The notes under the pieces were generated by a model, which saw only the letters and a program-made list of their open reading frames with translations, did no database searches and was not told where the DNA came from. A program made the position numbers and the translations under genes. Shown one piece after another: positions 13,213 through 29,740 of a DNA stretch of 64,000 bases (the stretch's first letter is position 1; every line of letters starts with the position of its first letter). This DNA comes from Eriocheir sinensis. Taxonomy: Eukaryota > Arthropoda > Malacostraca > Decapoda > Varunidae. The stretch is taken from positions 124,001-188,000 of the forward strand of contig NW_026111787.1 of assembly GCF_024679095.1 (NCBI RefSeq), read 5' to 3'.

Positions 13213-15487
13213 ATAAACGTTTGCTCATAAAAATTTATATTATTTTATTGGTATTTTGTTCAATTATTTTGATACGAATTACATGATTATATGTGTATTT
13301 TGTACATATTTTTTATACGTATTTACATTATTTAATGTGTATTTTGTTTATATATATTTTCATACAAATTTACGTTATTATATGTGTATTTGTATAAATA
13401 TTTTGATACAAACTTACTTTATTTCATGTATTTTGTATATATATTTCAATTCAAATTTAGCTTATTTTGTGTGTACTTTGTATATATTTTCATACAAATT
13501 TAATTACTTCTGTGTATTTTTGTATATAGTTTTATATAAATTTACGTTATTTTATGTGTATTTTGTATATTTATATTTATACAAATACACATTCTTTTAT
13601 TGGTATTTTGTTTATTTATTTTGATACGAATTTACATTATTTTATGTGTTTTTGTATACATTTTTTTATACGTATTTACTTCATTTTATGTGTATTTTGT
13701 ATATATATTTTTATAGAAATCTACGTTATTTTATATGTATTCGTATATATATTTTGAAACAAATTTACATTGTTTTATATGTATTTTGCATATCTATTTA
13801 AATACAAATTTACCTTATTGTATGTGTTTTTTGTATATTTATTTTAATACAAATATATTTTTATAAATAAAAAAATGCGTTATTTTATGGGTATTTTGCT
13901 TATTTATTTTCATACATATTCACATTATTTTATTAATATTCTGTGTATTTATTTTGATGCGATTTTACATTATTCTATTTGTGTTTTGTACATATTTTTT
14001 TATACAAATTTACGTTATTTTAAGTGTATTTGTTTATGTATTTTCATTCAAATTTACATTATTTTATGTGTATTTTGTGTATGTATTTCAATACAAATTT
14101 ACCTAATTTTATGTGTATTTTGTATATTTAATTTCATACATATATAAAATATTTTTGTGTATTTTTGTATATAGTTTGATACAAATTAAGGTTATTTTAT
14201 GTGTTTTTTGTACATCAATTTTCATACAAATACACATTCTTTTATTGATATTTTGTTTATTTATTTTGACGCGAATTTTATGTGAATTTGTTTTCATTTC
14301 ATACAAATTTACATTATTTTATGTGTATTTTGTACATGTATTTGAATACAAATTTAACTAATTATATGTGTATTTTAAAAGTATATCTATTTTCATACAA
14401 ATTGAAATTTATTTTTTTGTTTTTTTGTATATATTTTTATTCAAATTTTCGTAATCTTATAAAAATATATATATAAAAATACACATAAAATATTTAAATT
14501 TGCATTGAAATAAATATACAAAATGCGCTTAAAATAAGGTAAAAGAGAGATGCAAAAATACATATAAAACAATGTAAATTTGTTTCAAAATATATATACA
14601 AATACAAATAATAAAAACGTAGATTTCTATAAAAATATATATACAAAATACACTTAAAATTAAGTGAATACGTATAAAAAAATACATACAAAATACACAT
14701 AAAAGAATGTAAATTCGAATTAAAATAAATAAACAAAATACCAATAAAAGAATGTGTATTTGGATAAATATAAATATACAAAATACACATACAAAATAAA
14801 CATAAAATAAGGTAGATTTGTAAAAAAATATATGTACAAAATACACATAAAATAATGTAAATTTATATGAAAATATATATACAAATACACATAAAATACC
14901 ATGAATTTGTATAAAAATATATATTCAAAATAAATATTAGATAATGTAAAAGCGTATAAAAATATATATACAAAGAACATATAAAACAATGTAAATTCGT
15001 ATCAATATAAATCAACAAAACACCAATAAAATAATATATATTTGAATGAAAATAGATTTACAAAATACACATAACATAACTAAAATTTGTATTTAAATAT
15101 ATACAAAAATACATAGAAATAATTTGAGTTTGTATGAAAATAGATATACAAAATACACATAAAACTAGGTAAATTTCTTTTGAAATGAATATACAAAATA
15201 CCCATAAAATATTGTAAATTTGTGTCAAAATATATAAATAAATACACATAAAATAACGTAAATTTGTATGAAAAATATATACAAAATATACATAGAATAA
15301 TGTCAATTCGTATCAAAATGAATGAGCAGTATATCAATAAAATAATGTAAATTTGTATGAAAATAAAGATGCAAAATACCCAAAAAATAAAGCATATGTT
15401 TATAAAAATACAGATACAAAAATACACATCGAATAATTAAATTTGTATTAAAATTAATACACAAAATGCGTATATAATGAGGTAAAT
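13000..15487 (+). repeat. 2.5 kb direct duplication, left copy
   Basis: Composite of minus, plus and minus blocks repeated in the same order and orientation at 29520-32040 (offset about 16.5 kb). It retains both J1 and J2, so the inversions predate this duplication. Confidence 0.82.
13213..14462 (+). repeat. J1-J2 cassette, copy 2
   Basis: About 1.25 kb. Differs from copy 1 by a shorter T tract near 14410 and by loss of one half-monomer at about 13850, where TTTTAATACAAATATATTTTTATAAATAAA fuses two units. Closest relative is 29741-30994, which shares the GCTTATTTATTTTCAT variant. Confidence 0.9.
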
Positions 15488-15492
15488 TTGTA
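14463..15492 (-). repeat. Inverted block with close copies at 31.0-32.0 and 61.3-62.1 kb
   Basis: Carries the minus form of the off-cycle unit with AAAACTAGGTAAATTTCTTTTGAAATG and AATGAGCAGTATATC. Landmarks 14720, 15058 and 15080 match 31255, 31593 and 31615 at a constant offset of 16535 bp. The right joint differs from its copies: here AAATTTGTATC runs straight into ATTATTTTATGTG instead of J1. Confidence 0.9.
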
Positions 15493-16194
15493 TCATTATT
15501 TTATGTGTATTTTGTACATCTATTTCATTACAAATTTACCTTCTTTTATGTTTATTTTGTATGTGTATTTTGTACATTTATATTTATACACGTTTACTCA
15601 TACAAATTTATATTATTTTATTGGTATTTTGTTTATTTATTTTGATACGAATTACATGATTATATGTGTATTTTGTACACATTTTTTTTATACGCATTTA
15701 CATTATTTAATGCGTATTTTGTTTATATATTTTCATACAAATTTACGTTATTATATGTGTATTGTATAAATATTTTGATACCAATTTACTTTATTTCATG
15801 TATTTTGTATATATATTTCAATTCAAATTTAGCTTATTTTGTGTGTGTTTTGTATATATTTTCATACAAATTTAATTACTTCTGTGTATTTTTTATATAG
15901 TTTTATATAAATTTACGTTATTTTATGTGTATTTTGTATATTTATATTTATATTTATACACATTCTTTTATAGGTATTTTGTTTATTTATTTTGATACGA
16001 TTTTACATTATTTTATGTGTATTTTGTTTACATTTTTTATACGTATTTACTTCATTTTATGTGTATTTTGTATATATATTTTTATAGAAATCTACGTTAT
16101 TTTATGTGTATTCGTATACATATTTTGAAACAAATTTACATTGCTTTATATGTATTCTGCATATCTATTTCAATACAAATTTACCTTATTGTAC
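15493..16194 (+). repeat. Forward block with a secondary joint at 15590
   Basis: TATTTATATTTATACACGTTTACTC at about 15575-15600 joins the palindromic monomer to the right half of J1. The reverse-complement form is at about 57898-57925. It ends at joint J3 (ACCTTATTGTACATATAAAAC). Confidence 0.88.
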
Positions 16195-16710
16195 ATATAA
16201 AACAATGTAAATTTGATTCAAAATATATGTACGAATACACATAAAATAACGGTGATATCTATAAAAATATATATACAAAATACACATAAAATTAAGTAAA
16301 TACGTATAAAAAAATGTAAACAAAATACACATAAAATAATGTAAATTCGAAACAAAATAAATAAACAAAATACCAATAAAAGAATGTGTATTTGTATAAA
16401 TATAAATGTACAAAATACACATACAAAATAAACATAAAATAAGGTAAATTTGTAATGAAATATATGTACAAAATAGACATAAAATAATGTAAATTTATAT
16501 GAAAATATATATACAAATACACATAAAATACCATGAATTTGTATAAAATTATATACTCAAAATAAATATTAAATAATTTAAATGCGTATAAAAATATATA
16601 TACAAAGTACATATAAAATAATGTAAATTCGTATCAATATAAATCAACAAAATACCAATAAAATAATATATATTTGAATGAAAATAGATTTACAAAATAC
16701 ACATAACCTA
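16195..16710 (-). repeat. Inverted block following joint J3
   Basis: J3 occurs here, at about 62714 (direct) and at about 57344 (reverse complement), so the pair 15590-16710 exists three times. The block ends in AACCTATCGTGTATTTTG at 16711, a joint not seen elsewhere in the window. Confidence 0.9.
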
Positions 16711-17271
16711 TCGTGTATTTTGTATACATTTTCTTATACGTATTTACTTCATTTTATGTGTATTTTGTATATATATTTTTATACAAATCTACGTTATTTT
16801 ATGTGTATTCGTATATATATTTTGAAACAAATTTACATTGTTTTATATGTATTTTGCATATCTATTTCAATACACATTTACCTTATTGTATGTGTATTTT
16901 GTTTATTTATTTTAATACAAATTAATTTTTTCATGTGTATTTTGGTATATATATTTTTATAAAAAAAATGCGTTATTTATTGGGTATTTTGCATCTTTAT
17001 TTTCATACAAATTTACATTGTTTTATTAATATTCAGCGTATTTATTTTGATACGATTTTACATTATTCTATTTGTGTTTTCTATATATTTTTTTATACAT
17101 ATTTACATTATTTAATGTGTATTTTGTATATTTTAAAACAAATTTACATTATTTTATGCGCATCTGTTAAAATATTTTGATTCAAATTTACATTATTTTA
17201 TGTATTTTGTATATATATTTTAATACAAATTTAGTTTATTTTATGTATATTTTGTATATCTATTTTCATTC
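16711..17271 (+). repeat. Forward block, copy of 1200-1780
   Basis: Same monomer order as 1200-1780, including the short TTTTGTATATTTTAAAACAAATTTAC unit and GCGCATCTGTTAAAATATTTTGA at about 17160. Ends at the ATTTTCATTCGTATC joint. Confidence 0.9.
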
Positions 17272-19344
<2,073 letters not shown>

Positions 19345-19413
19345 TAACAAAAATAAATATATTCAAAAATACATAAAAATAATTTCAATTTGTTTGAAAA
19401 TAGATATGCAAAA
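19345..19413 (-). repeat. 69-bp mini-inversion
   Basis: A single and a half monomer (AATAAATATATTCAAAAATAC ... GAAAATAGATATGCAAAATA) in minus orientation between plus blocks. Its second copy is at 25817-25884. Inverted context at 33480-33510 and 46685-46720 keeps only part of it. Confidence 0.85.
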
Positions 19414-19954
19414 TATGTTTATTTTGTATATATATTTCAATTCAAATTTAGCTTATTTTGTGTGTATTTTGCTTATATTTTCATACAAATTTAATTACTT
19501 CTGTGTATTTTTGTATATAATTTTATATAAATTTACGTTATTTTATGTGTATTTTGTATACATTTTTTTTATACGTATTTACTTAATTTTATGTGTATTT
19601 TGTATACATATTTTTATAGAAATCTACGTTATTTTATGTGTATTCGTATATATATTTTGAAACAAATTTACATTGTTTTATATGTATTTTGCATATCTAT
19701 TTCAATACAGATTTACCTTATTGTATGTGTTTTTTGTATATTTATTTTAATACAAATTTAATTTTTGATGTGTATTTTGGTATATATATTTTTATAAATA
19801 AAAAAAATGCGTTATTTTATGGGTATTTTGCTTCTTTATTTTCATACAAATTTACATTATTTTATTAATATTCTGTGTATTTATTTTGATACGATTTTAC
19901 ATTATTCTATTTGTGTTTTGTACATATTTTTTTATACAAATTTACGTTTTTTTA
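19414..19954 (+). repeat. Forward block
   Basis: Ends at the joint ACGTTTTTTTATAAAATTATTG shared with 26412-26432, where a plus TTTACG unit meets the minus GATACCAAAATACAC unit. Positions 19714-19790 are the intact sister of the G/C-depleted patch at 26180-26245. Confidence 0.9.
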
Positions 19955-20590
19955 TAAAATTATTGATACCAAAATACACATAAAATATTTCAATTTGTAT
20001 TAAAATAAATATACAAAATGCACATACAATAAGGTAAATTTGTATTGAAATAGATATGCAAAATACATATAAAATAATGTAAATTTGTTTCAAAATATAT
20101 ATACGAATACACATAAAATAACGTAGATTTTTATAAAAATACATATACAAAATACATATAAAATAAAGTAAATACGTATAAAAAATGTATACAAAATACA
20201 CATAAAATAATGTAAATTCGTATAAATGTAAATAAACAATATACCAATAAAAGAATGTGTATTTGTATAAATATAAATATACAAAATGCACATAAAATAA
20301 CGTAAATTTATATAAAACTATATACATAAAATAACGCAAATTTCTATAAAAATATATGTATAAAAATGAACATAAAATAAATTTGCATAAAAATATATAT
20401 ACAAAAAACACATTAGATAATGTAAATGAGTATAAAAATATGTATAGAAAATACCTATGAAATAATCTAAATTCGTATCGAATTAAATTAAGAAAATACC
20501 AATAAAATAATGAAATTTTGGATGAAAATATATATACAAAATACACATAAAATAACCTAAATACAAATACAAATATACACATAAAATATA
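19955..20590 (-). repeat. Inverted block with off-cycle module
   Basis: Minus copy of the module seen forward at about 5480-6200. Repeated at 26419-27052 and, in part, at 28440-28910. Ends at joint J4 (ACATAAAATATAGTATTTTG). The 226-residue minus open frame through here is repeat-derived. Confidence 0.9.
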
Positions 20591-21145
20591 GTATTTTGTA
20601 TATACATTTCAATTCATTTTTAGCTTATTTTATCTGTATTTTGTATATCTATTTTCATACGAATTTAATTACTTCTGTGTATTTTTGTATAGTTTTATAT
20701 AAATTTACGTTATTTTATGTGTATTTTGTATATTTATGTTTATACAAATACACATTCTTTTATTGGTATTTTGTTTATTTATTTTGATACGAATTTACAT
20801 TATTTTATGTGTATTTTGTATACATTTTCTTATACGTATTTACTTCATTTTATTTGTATTTTTAATATATATTTTTATACAAATCTACGTTATTTTATGT
20901 GTATTCGTATATATATTTTGAAACAAATTTACATTGTTTTATATGTATTTTGCATATCTATTTCAATACAGATTTACCTTATTGAATGTGTATTTTGTAT
21001 ATTTATTTTAATACAAATTAATTTTTTCATGTGTATTTTGGTATATATATTTTATAAAAAATGCGTTATTTAATGGGTATTTTGCATCTTTATTTTCATA
21101 CAAATTTACATTGTTTTATTAATATTCTGTGTATTTATTTTGATA
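20591..21145 (+). repeat. Forward block, first of three direct copies
   Basis: Twelve monomers flanked by J4 and GATACATTAAATAATG. Copies at 27053-27596 and 28911-29465 have the same monomer order and the same CAGATTTACCTTATTGAATG variant. Confidence 0.92.
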
Positions 21146-21724
21146 CATTAAATAATGTAAATGTGTGTAAAAAAATATTTACAAAAAAGAAATAGAATAA
21201 TGTAAAATCCTATCAATATAAATACATAGAATATCAATAAAATAATGTAAATTTGTATGAAAAGAAAGATGCAAAATTCTCATAAAATAGCGCATTTTTT
21301 ATAAAAATATATATACCAAAATACACATAAAATATTTAAATTTGTATTGAAATAAATATACAAAATGCAAATACAGTAAGGTAAATATGTATTGAAAGAG
21401 ATATTCAAAAATACATATAAAACAAAGTAAATTTGTTTCAAAATATATATACGAATACACATAAAATAACGTAGATTTCTATAGAAATATATATACAAAA
21501 TACACATGAAATTATGTAAATACGTATAAAAATATGTATACAAAATACACATAAAATGAAGTAAATACGTATTAAAAAATGAATACAAAATACACATAAA
21601 AATCGTATCAAAATAAATAAACAAAATACCAGTAAAAGAATGTGTATTTGTATAAATATAAATATACAAAATACACATAAAATATCGTAAATTTGTATAA
21701 AACTATATACAAAAATACACAGAA
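21146..21724 (-). repeat. Inverted block spanning the unit A / unit B boundary
   Basis: Begins ATTAAATAATGTAAATGTGTG. At about 21545 the resemblance switches from 27990 (unit A') to 37656 (unit B'). Confidence 0.88.
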
Positions 21725-21851
21725 CAAATACACATTCTTTTATTGGTATTTTGTTTATTTATTTTGTTTCGAATTTATATTATTTTATGTGTATTTTGTT
21801 TACATTTTTTTATACGTATTTACTTAATTTTATGTGTATTTTGTATAAATT
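21725..21851 (+). repeat. Short forward block
   Basis: Under three monomers (ACAAATACACATTC to GTGTATTTTGTATAA) between minus blocks. The same short island is at 37831-37961. Confidence 0.88.
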
Positions 21852-21946
21852 TACAAAATACACATAACATAACTAAAATTTATATTAAAATATATACAAA
21901 AATACATAGAAATAATTTGAGTTTGTATGAAAATAGATATACAAAA
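21852..21946 (-). repeat. Short inverted block
   Basis: Two minus monomers (TTTACAAAATACACATAAC ... GAAAATAGATATACAAAA) leading into the non-repeat island. Copy at 37962-38057. Confidence 0.88.
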
Positions 21947-22005
21947 TCTGATAATCTGATTTTATGTTATTTTTATAAAATCTGAATTTTGTTTATTGAA
22001 TTTGA
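21947..22005. other. Non-monomer island with CTGAT motifs
   Basis: About 59 bp that do not fit any monomer variant: ATCTGATAATCTGATTTTATG, then TTATTTTTATAAAATCTGAATTTTG. ATCTGA occurs three times, and AAAATC/GATTTT and ATTTTTATAAAAT form small dyads. The same island sits at 38058-38116 in unit B'. No family recognised; it may be a relic of filler DNA at a minus-to-plus junction. Confidence 0.75.
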
Positions 22006-22434
22006 AACGAATTTACCTTATTTTGTATATCTATTTTCATACAAATTAAAATACTTCTGTGTATTTTTGTATATAGTTTTATATAAATTTACGTTATTTT
22101 AAGTGTATTTTGTATATTTATATTTATACAAATACACATTCTTTTATTGGTATTTTGTATATTTATTTTGTTGCGAATTTACATTATTTTATGTGTATTT
22201 TGTAAACATTTTTTTATACGTATTTACTTCATTTTATGTGTATTTTGTATATATATTTTTATAGAAATCTACGTTATTTTATGTGTATTCGTATATATAT
22301 TTTGAAACAAATTTACATTGTTTTATATGTATTTTGCATATCTATTTCAATACAAATTTACCTTATTTTATGTGTTTTTTAAATATTTATTTTAATACAA
22401 ATTTAATTTTTTTATGTGTATTTTGGTATATATG
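22006..22434 (+). repeat. Forward block ending at the GGAGAGG joint
   Basis: Nine monomers from TTTGAAACGAATTTACC to TTTTGGTATATATGGAGAGG, including an altered cycle end (TTTTGTTGCGAATTTAC). Copy at 38117-38535. Confidence 0.9.
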
Positions 22435-23094
22435 GAGAGGTAAATTTGTATTGAAAGAGATATTCAAAAATACTTATAAAACAATGTAAATTTGTTTCAA
22501 AATATATATACAAATACACATAAAATAACGTAGATTTCAATAAAAATATATACAAAATACACATAAAATGAAGTAAATACGTATAAAAAAATGAATACAA
22601 AATACACATAAAAATCGTATCAAAATAAATAAACAAAATACCAGTAAAAGAATGTGTATTTGTATAAATATAAATATACAAAATACACAAAATATCGTAA
22701 ATTTGTATAAAACTATATACAAAATACACTGAAGTAATTAAATTTGTATGAAAATATATATACAAAATACAGCTAAAATAAGCTAAATTTGAATTGAAAT
22801 GTACATACAAAATACATAAAATAATGTAAATCTGTATCAAAATAATTATACAAATACATATAATAACGTTGATTTGTTTAAAATATATAAACAAAATACA
22901 CATTAAGTAATGTAAATACGTATAAAAATATGTACAAAATACACATATAATCATGTAACTCATATCAAAATAAATAAACAAAATAGCAATAAAATAATGT
23001 AAATTTTATGAGAAAACATATACAAATAACAAATTTCTATAAAATATATGTACAAAATATCACATAAAAAAAAGTAAATTTGCATAAATAAAAA
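22435..23094 (-). repeat. Inverted block left of a TA tract
   Basis: Starts GTAAATTTGTATTGAAAGAG directly after GGAGAG and ends AAATTTGCATAAATAAAA. Relatives are 38536-39193 and 59520-60118. Confidence 0.9.
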
Positions 23095-25540
<2,446 letters not shown>

Positions 25541-25816
25541 ACGTTATTTTATGTATTCGTATATATTTTGAAACAAATTTACACTGTTTTATTTGTATTT
25601 TGCGTTTTTTTCAATACAAATTTACCTTTTGTATGTGTGCATTATGTATATTAATTTTAATACAAATTTAATTATTCTATGTGTATTTTTGTATATGTAT
25701 TTAAAAGAAAATGCTTTATCTTATGGGTATTTTGCATCTTCATTTACATACAAATTTAAATTATTTTATTGATATTCTGTGTACTTATTTTGATACGATT
25801 TTACATTATTCTATGT
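25541..25816 (+). repeat. Forward block with many small deletions
   Basis: Same monomers as 19057-19344 but with 1-2 bp losses, for example ATGTATTCGTATATATTTTG for ATGTGTATTCGTATATATATTTTG. Confidence 0.88.
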
Positions 25817-25884
25817 AACAAAATAAATATATTCAAAATACATAAAATAATTTCAATTTGTTTGAAAATAGATATGCAAAATAT
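25817..25884 (-). repeat. Mini-inversion, second copy
   Basis: Counterpart of 19345-19413, with A runs shortened (ACAAAATAAATATATTCAAAATAC). Confidence 0.85.
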
Positions 25885-26418
25885 GTTTATTTTGTATATA
25901 TATTTCAATTCAAATTTAGCTTATTTTGTGTGTATTTTATTATATTTTCATACAAATTTAATTACTTCTGTGTATTTTGTATATAATTTTAAATAAATAT
26001 ACGTTATTTTATGTTTATATTGTATACATTTTTTATACGTATTTACTTCATTTTATGTGTATTTTGTATATATATTTTTATAGAAATCTACGTTATTTTA
26101 TGTGTATTCGTATATATATTTTGAAACAAATTTACATTGTTTTATATGTATTTTGCATATCTATTTCAATACAAATTTAACTTATTGTATTTTTTTTTTT
26201 TATATTTATTTTAATAAAAATTTAATTTTTTTATTTTTATTTTGTTATATATATTTTTATAAATAAAAAAAAATGCGTTATTTTATGGGTATTTTGCTTC
26301 TTTATTTTCATACAAATTTACATTATTTTATTAATATTCTGTGTATTTATTTTGATACGATTTTACATTATTCTATTTGTGTTTTGTACATATAATTTTA
26401 TACAAATTTACGTTTTTT
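25885..26418 (+). repeat. Forward block with a G/C-depleted patch
   Basis: Counterpart of 19414-19954. Between 26180 and 26245 nine positions differ from the sister, all G to T or C to A on this strand; flanking monomers are normal. Confidence 0.9.
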
Positions 26419-27052
26419 TATAAAATTATTGATACCAAAATACACATAAAATATTTCAATTTGTATTAAAATAAATATACAAAATGCACATACAATAAGG
26501 TAAATTTGTATTGAAATAGATATGCAAAATACATATAAAATAATGTAAATTTGTTTCAAAATATATATACGAATACACATAAAATAACGTAGATTTTTTA
26601 AAATAAATATACAAAATACATAAAATAAAGTAAATACGTATAAAAAAATGTATACAAATACACATAAAATAATGTCAATTCGTATAAATGTAAATAAACA
26701 ATATACCAATAAAAGAATGTGTATTTGTATAAATATATATATACAAAATGCAAATAAAATAACGTAAATTTATATAAAGCTATATACATAAAATAACTCA
26801 AATTTCTATAAAAATATATGTATAAAAATGAACATAAAATAAATTTGCATAAAAATATATATACAAAAAACACATTAGATAATGTAAATGAGTATAAAAA
26901 TATGTATAGAAAATACCTATGAAATAATTTAAATTCGTATCGAATTAAATTAAGAAAATACCAATAAAATAATGAAATTTTGGATGAAAATATATATACA
27001 AAATACACATAAAATAACCTAAATACAAATACAAATATACACATAAAATATA
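26419..27052 (-). repeat. Inverted block
   Basis: Counterpart of 19955-20590. The monomer at about 26598-26645 has lost several bases (TTTTTTAAAATAAATATACAAAATACATAAAATAAAG). Confidence 0.9.
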
Positions 27053-27596
27053 GTATTTTGTATATACATTTCAATTCATTTTTAGCTTATTTTATCTGTA
27101 TTTTGTATATCTATTTTCATACGAATTTAATTACTTCTGTGTATTTTTGTATAGTTTTATATAAATTTACGTTATTTTATGTGTATTTTGTATATTTATG
27201 TTTATACAAATACATTCTTTTATTATATTTTGTTTATTTATTTTGATGAATTTACATTATTTTATGTGTATTTTATTTTCTTATACGTATTTACTTCATT
27301 TTATGTATTTTGTATATATATTTTTATACAAATCTACGTTATTTTATGTGTATTCGTATATATATTTTGAAACAAATTTACATTGTTTTATATGTATTTT
27401 GCATATCTATTTCAATACAGATTTACCTTATTGAATGTGTATTTTGTATATTTATTTTAATACAAATTAATTTTTTCATGTGTATTTTGGTATATATATT
27501 TTTATAAAAAAAGCGTTATTTAATGGGTATTTTGCATCTTTATTTTCATACAAATTTACATTGTTTTATTAATATTCTGTGTATTTATTTTGATAC
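27053..27596 (+). repeat. Forward block, second of three direct copies
   Basis: Copy of 20591-21145. The interval 27205-27310 is shortened by several 2-8 bp deletions (ACATTCTTTTATTATATTTTG, TTTTGATGAATTTAC, GTATTTTATTTTCTTATACG). Confidence 0.9.
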
Positions 27597-28910
27597 ATTA
27601 AATAATGTAAATGTGTGTAAAAAAATATTTACAAAAAAGAAATAGAATAATGTAAAATCCTATCAATATAAATACATAGAATATCAATAAAATAATGTAA
27701 ATTTGTATGAAAAGAAAGATGCAAAATTCTCATAAAATAGCGCATTTTTTATAAAAATATATATACCAAAATACACATAAAATATTTAAATTTGTATTGA
27801 AATAAATATACAAAATGCAAATACAGTAAGGTAAATATGTATTGAAAGAGATATTCAAAAATACATATAAAACAAAGTAAATTTGTTTCAAAATATATAT
27901 ACGAATACACATAAAATAACGTAGATTTCTATAGAAATATATATACAAAATACACATGAAATTATGTAAATACGTATAAAAATATGTATACAAAATTACT
28001 TATCTAATTAAATTCGTGTCAAAATAAATAAACAAAATATCATGATAAGAATGTGTATTTGTATGAAAATAAACAATAGATAGTAAATTTATATGAAATA
28101 TATATACAAGATACACATTAAATAATGTAAATATGTATAAAAATATATATACAAAACACAAATAGAATAATGTGAAATCGTATCAAAATAAATACACCGA
28201 ATATTAATAAAATAATGTAAATTTGTATGAAAATAAAGATGCAAAATTCCCATCAAATAGCGCATTTCTTATAAAAATATATATACCAAAATACACATAA
28301 AATATTTAAATTTGTATTGACGTAAATATACAAAACGCACATACAATAAGGTAAACTTGTATTGAAAGAGATATGCAAAAATACATATAAAACAATGTAA
28401 ATTTGTTTCAAAATATATATACGAATACACATAAAATAACGTAGATTTTTATAAAAATACATATACAAAATACATATAAAATAAAGTAAATACGTATAAA
28501 AAAATGTATACAAAATACACATAAAATAATGTAAATTCGTATAAATGTAAATAAACAATATACCAATAAAAGAATGTGTATTTGTATAAATATAAATATA
28601 CAAAATGCACATAAAATAACGTAAATTTATATAAAACTATATACATAAAATAACGCAAATTTCTATAAAAATATATGTACAAAATTGAACATAAAATAAA
28701 TTTGCATAAAAATATATACAAAAAACACATTAGATAAAGTAAATGAGTATAAAAATATGTATAGAAAATACCTATGAAATAATTTAAATTCGTATCGAAT
28801 TAAATTAAGAAAATACCAATAAAATAATGAAATTTTGGATGAAAATATATATACAAAATACACATAAAATAACCTAAATACAAATACAAATATACACATA
28901 AAATATTGTA
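27597..28910 (-). repeat. Inverted block joining three modules
   Basis: 27597-27998 ends unit A'; 27999-28260 resembles 18070-18350 (AATATCATGATAAGAATG); from about 28440 it repeats 20100-20590. Ends at J4 with TATTGTATTTTG in place of TATAGTATTTTG. Confidence 0.88.
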
Positions 28911-29465
28911 TTTTGTATATACATTTCAATTCATATTTAGCTTATTTTATCTGTATTTTGTATATCTATTTTCATACGAATTTAATTACTTCTGTGTATT
29001 TTTGTATAGTTTTATACAAATTTACGTTATTTTATGTGTATTTTGTATATTTATGTTTATACAAATACACATTCTTTTATTGTTATTTTGTTTATTTATT
29101 TTGATACGAATTTACATTATTTTATGTGTATTTTGTATACATTTTCTTATACGTATTTACTTCATTTTATGTGTATTTTGTATATATATTTTTATACAAA
29201 TCTACGTTATTTTATGTGTATTCGTATATATATTTTGAAACAAATTTACATTGTTTTATATGTATTTTGCATATCTATTTCAATACAGATTTACCTTATT
29301 GAATGTGTATTTTGTATATTTATTTTAATACAAATTAATTTTTTCATGTGTATTTTGGTATATATATTTTTATAAAAAATGCGTTATTTAATGGGTATTT
29401 TGCATCTTTATTTTCATACAAATTTACATTGTTTTATTAATATTCTGTGTATTTATTTTGAGAGA
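28911..29465 (+). repeat. Forward block, third of three direct copies
   Basis: Copy of 20591-21145 without the deletions seen in 27205-27310. The right joint is altered: TTTTGAGAGATTAAATAATG instead of TTTTGATACATTAAATAATG. Confidence 0.9.
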
Positions 29466-29740
29466 TTAAATAATGTAAATGTGTGTAAAAAAATATTTAC
29501 AAAAAAGAAATAGAATAATGTAAATTTATATAAAAATATATATACAAATACACATAAAATACTATGAATTTGTATAAAAATATATATTCAAAATAAATAT
29601 TAAATAATGTAAAAGCGTATAAAAATATATATACAAATACAGATACAAAAATACATATAGAATAATTAAATTTGTATTAAAATTAATATACAAAATGCGT
29701 CTATAATAACGTAAATTTGTATTGATAAAATATGCAACAT
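29466..29740 (-). repeat. Short inverted block between the third copy and J1
   Basis: Six minus monomers. The first 55 bp continue the unit A type, then the sequence follows 12995-13210 up to J1 (GCAACATACACGTTTGCTCAT). Confidence 0.88.

Noticed and set aside
19932..20612. 226-codon minus open frame
   Set aside because: Reads through the inverted off-cycle module and has repeat-derived copies at 26598-27074 and 28663-28929. No protein family recognisable.
21947..22005. Insertion sequence or MITE at the non-monomer island
   Set aside because: No terminal inverted repeats of usual length, no clear target-site duplication, and only about 59 bp long; kept as an unexplained island instead.
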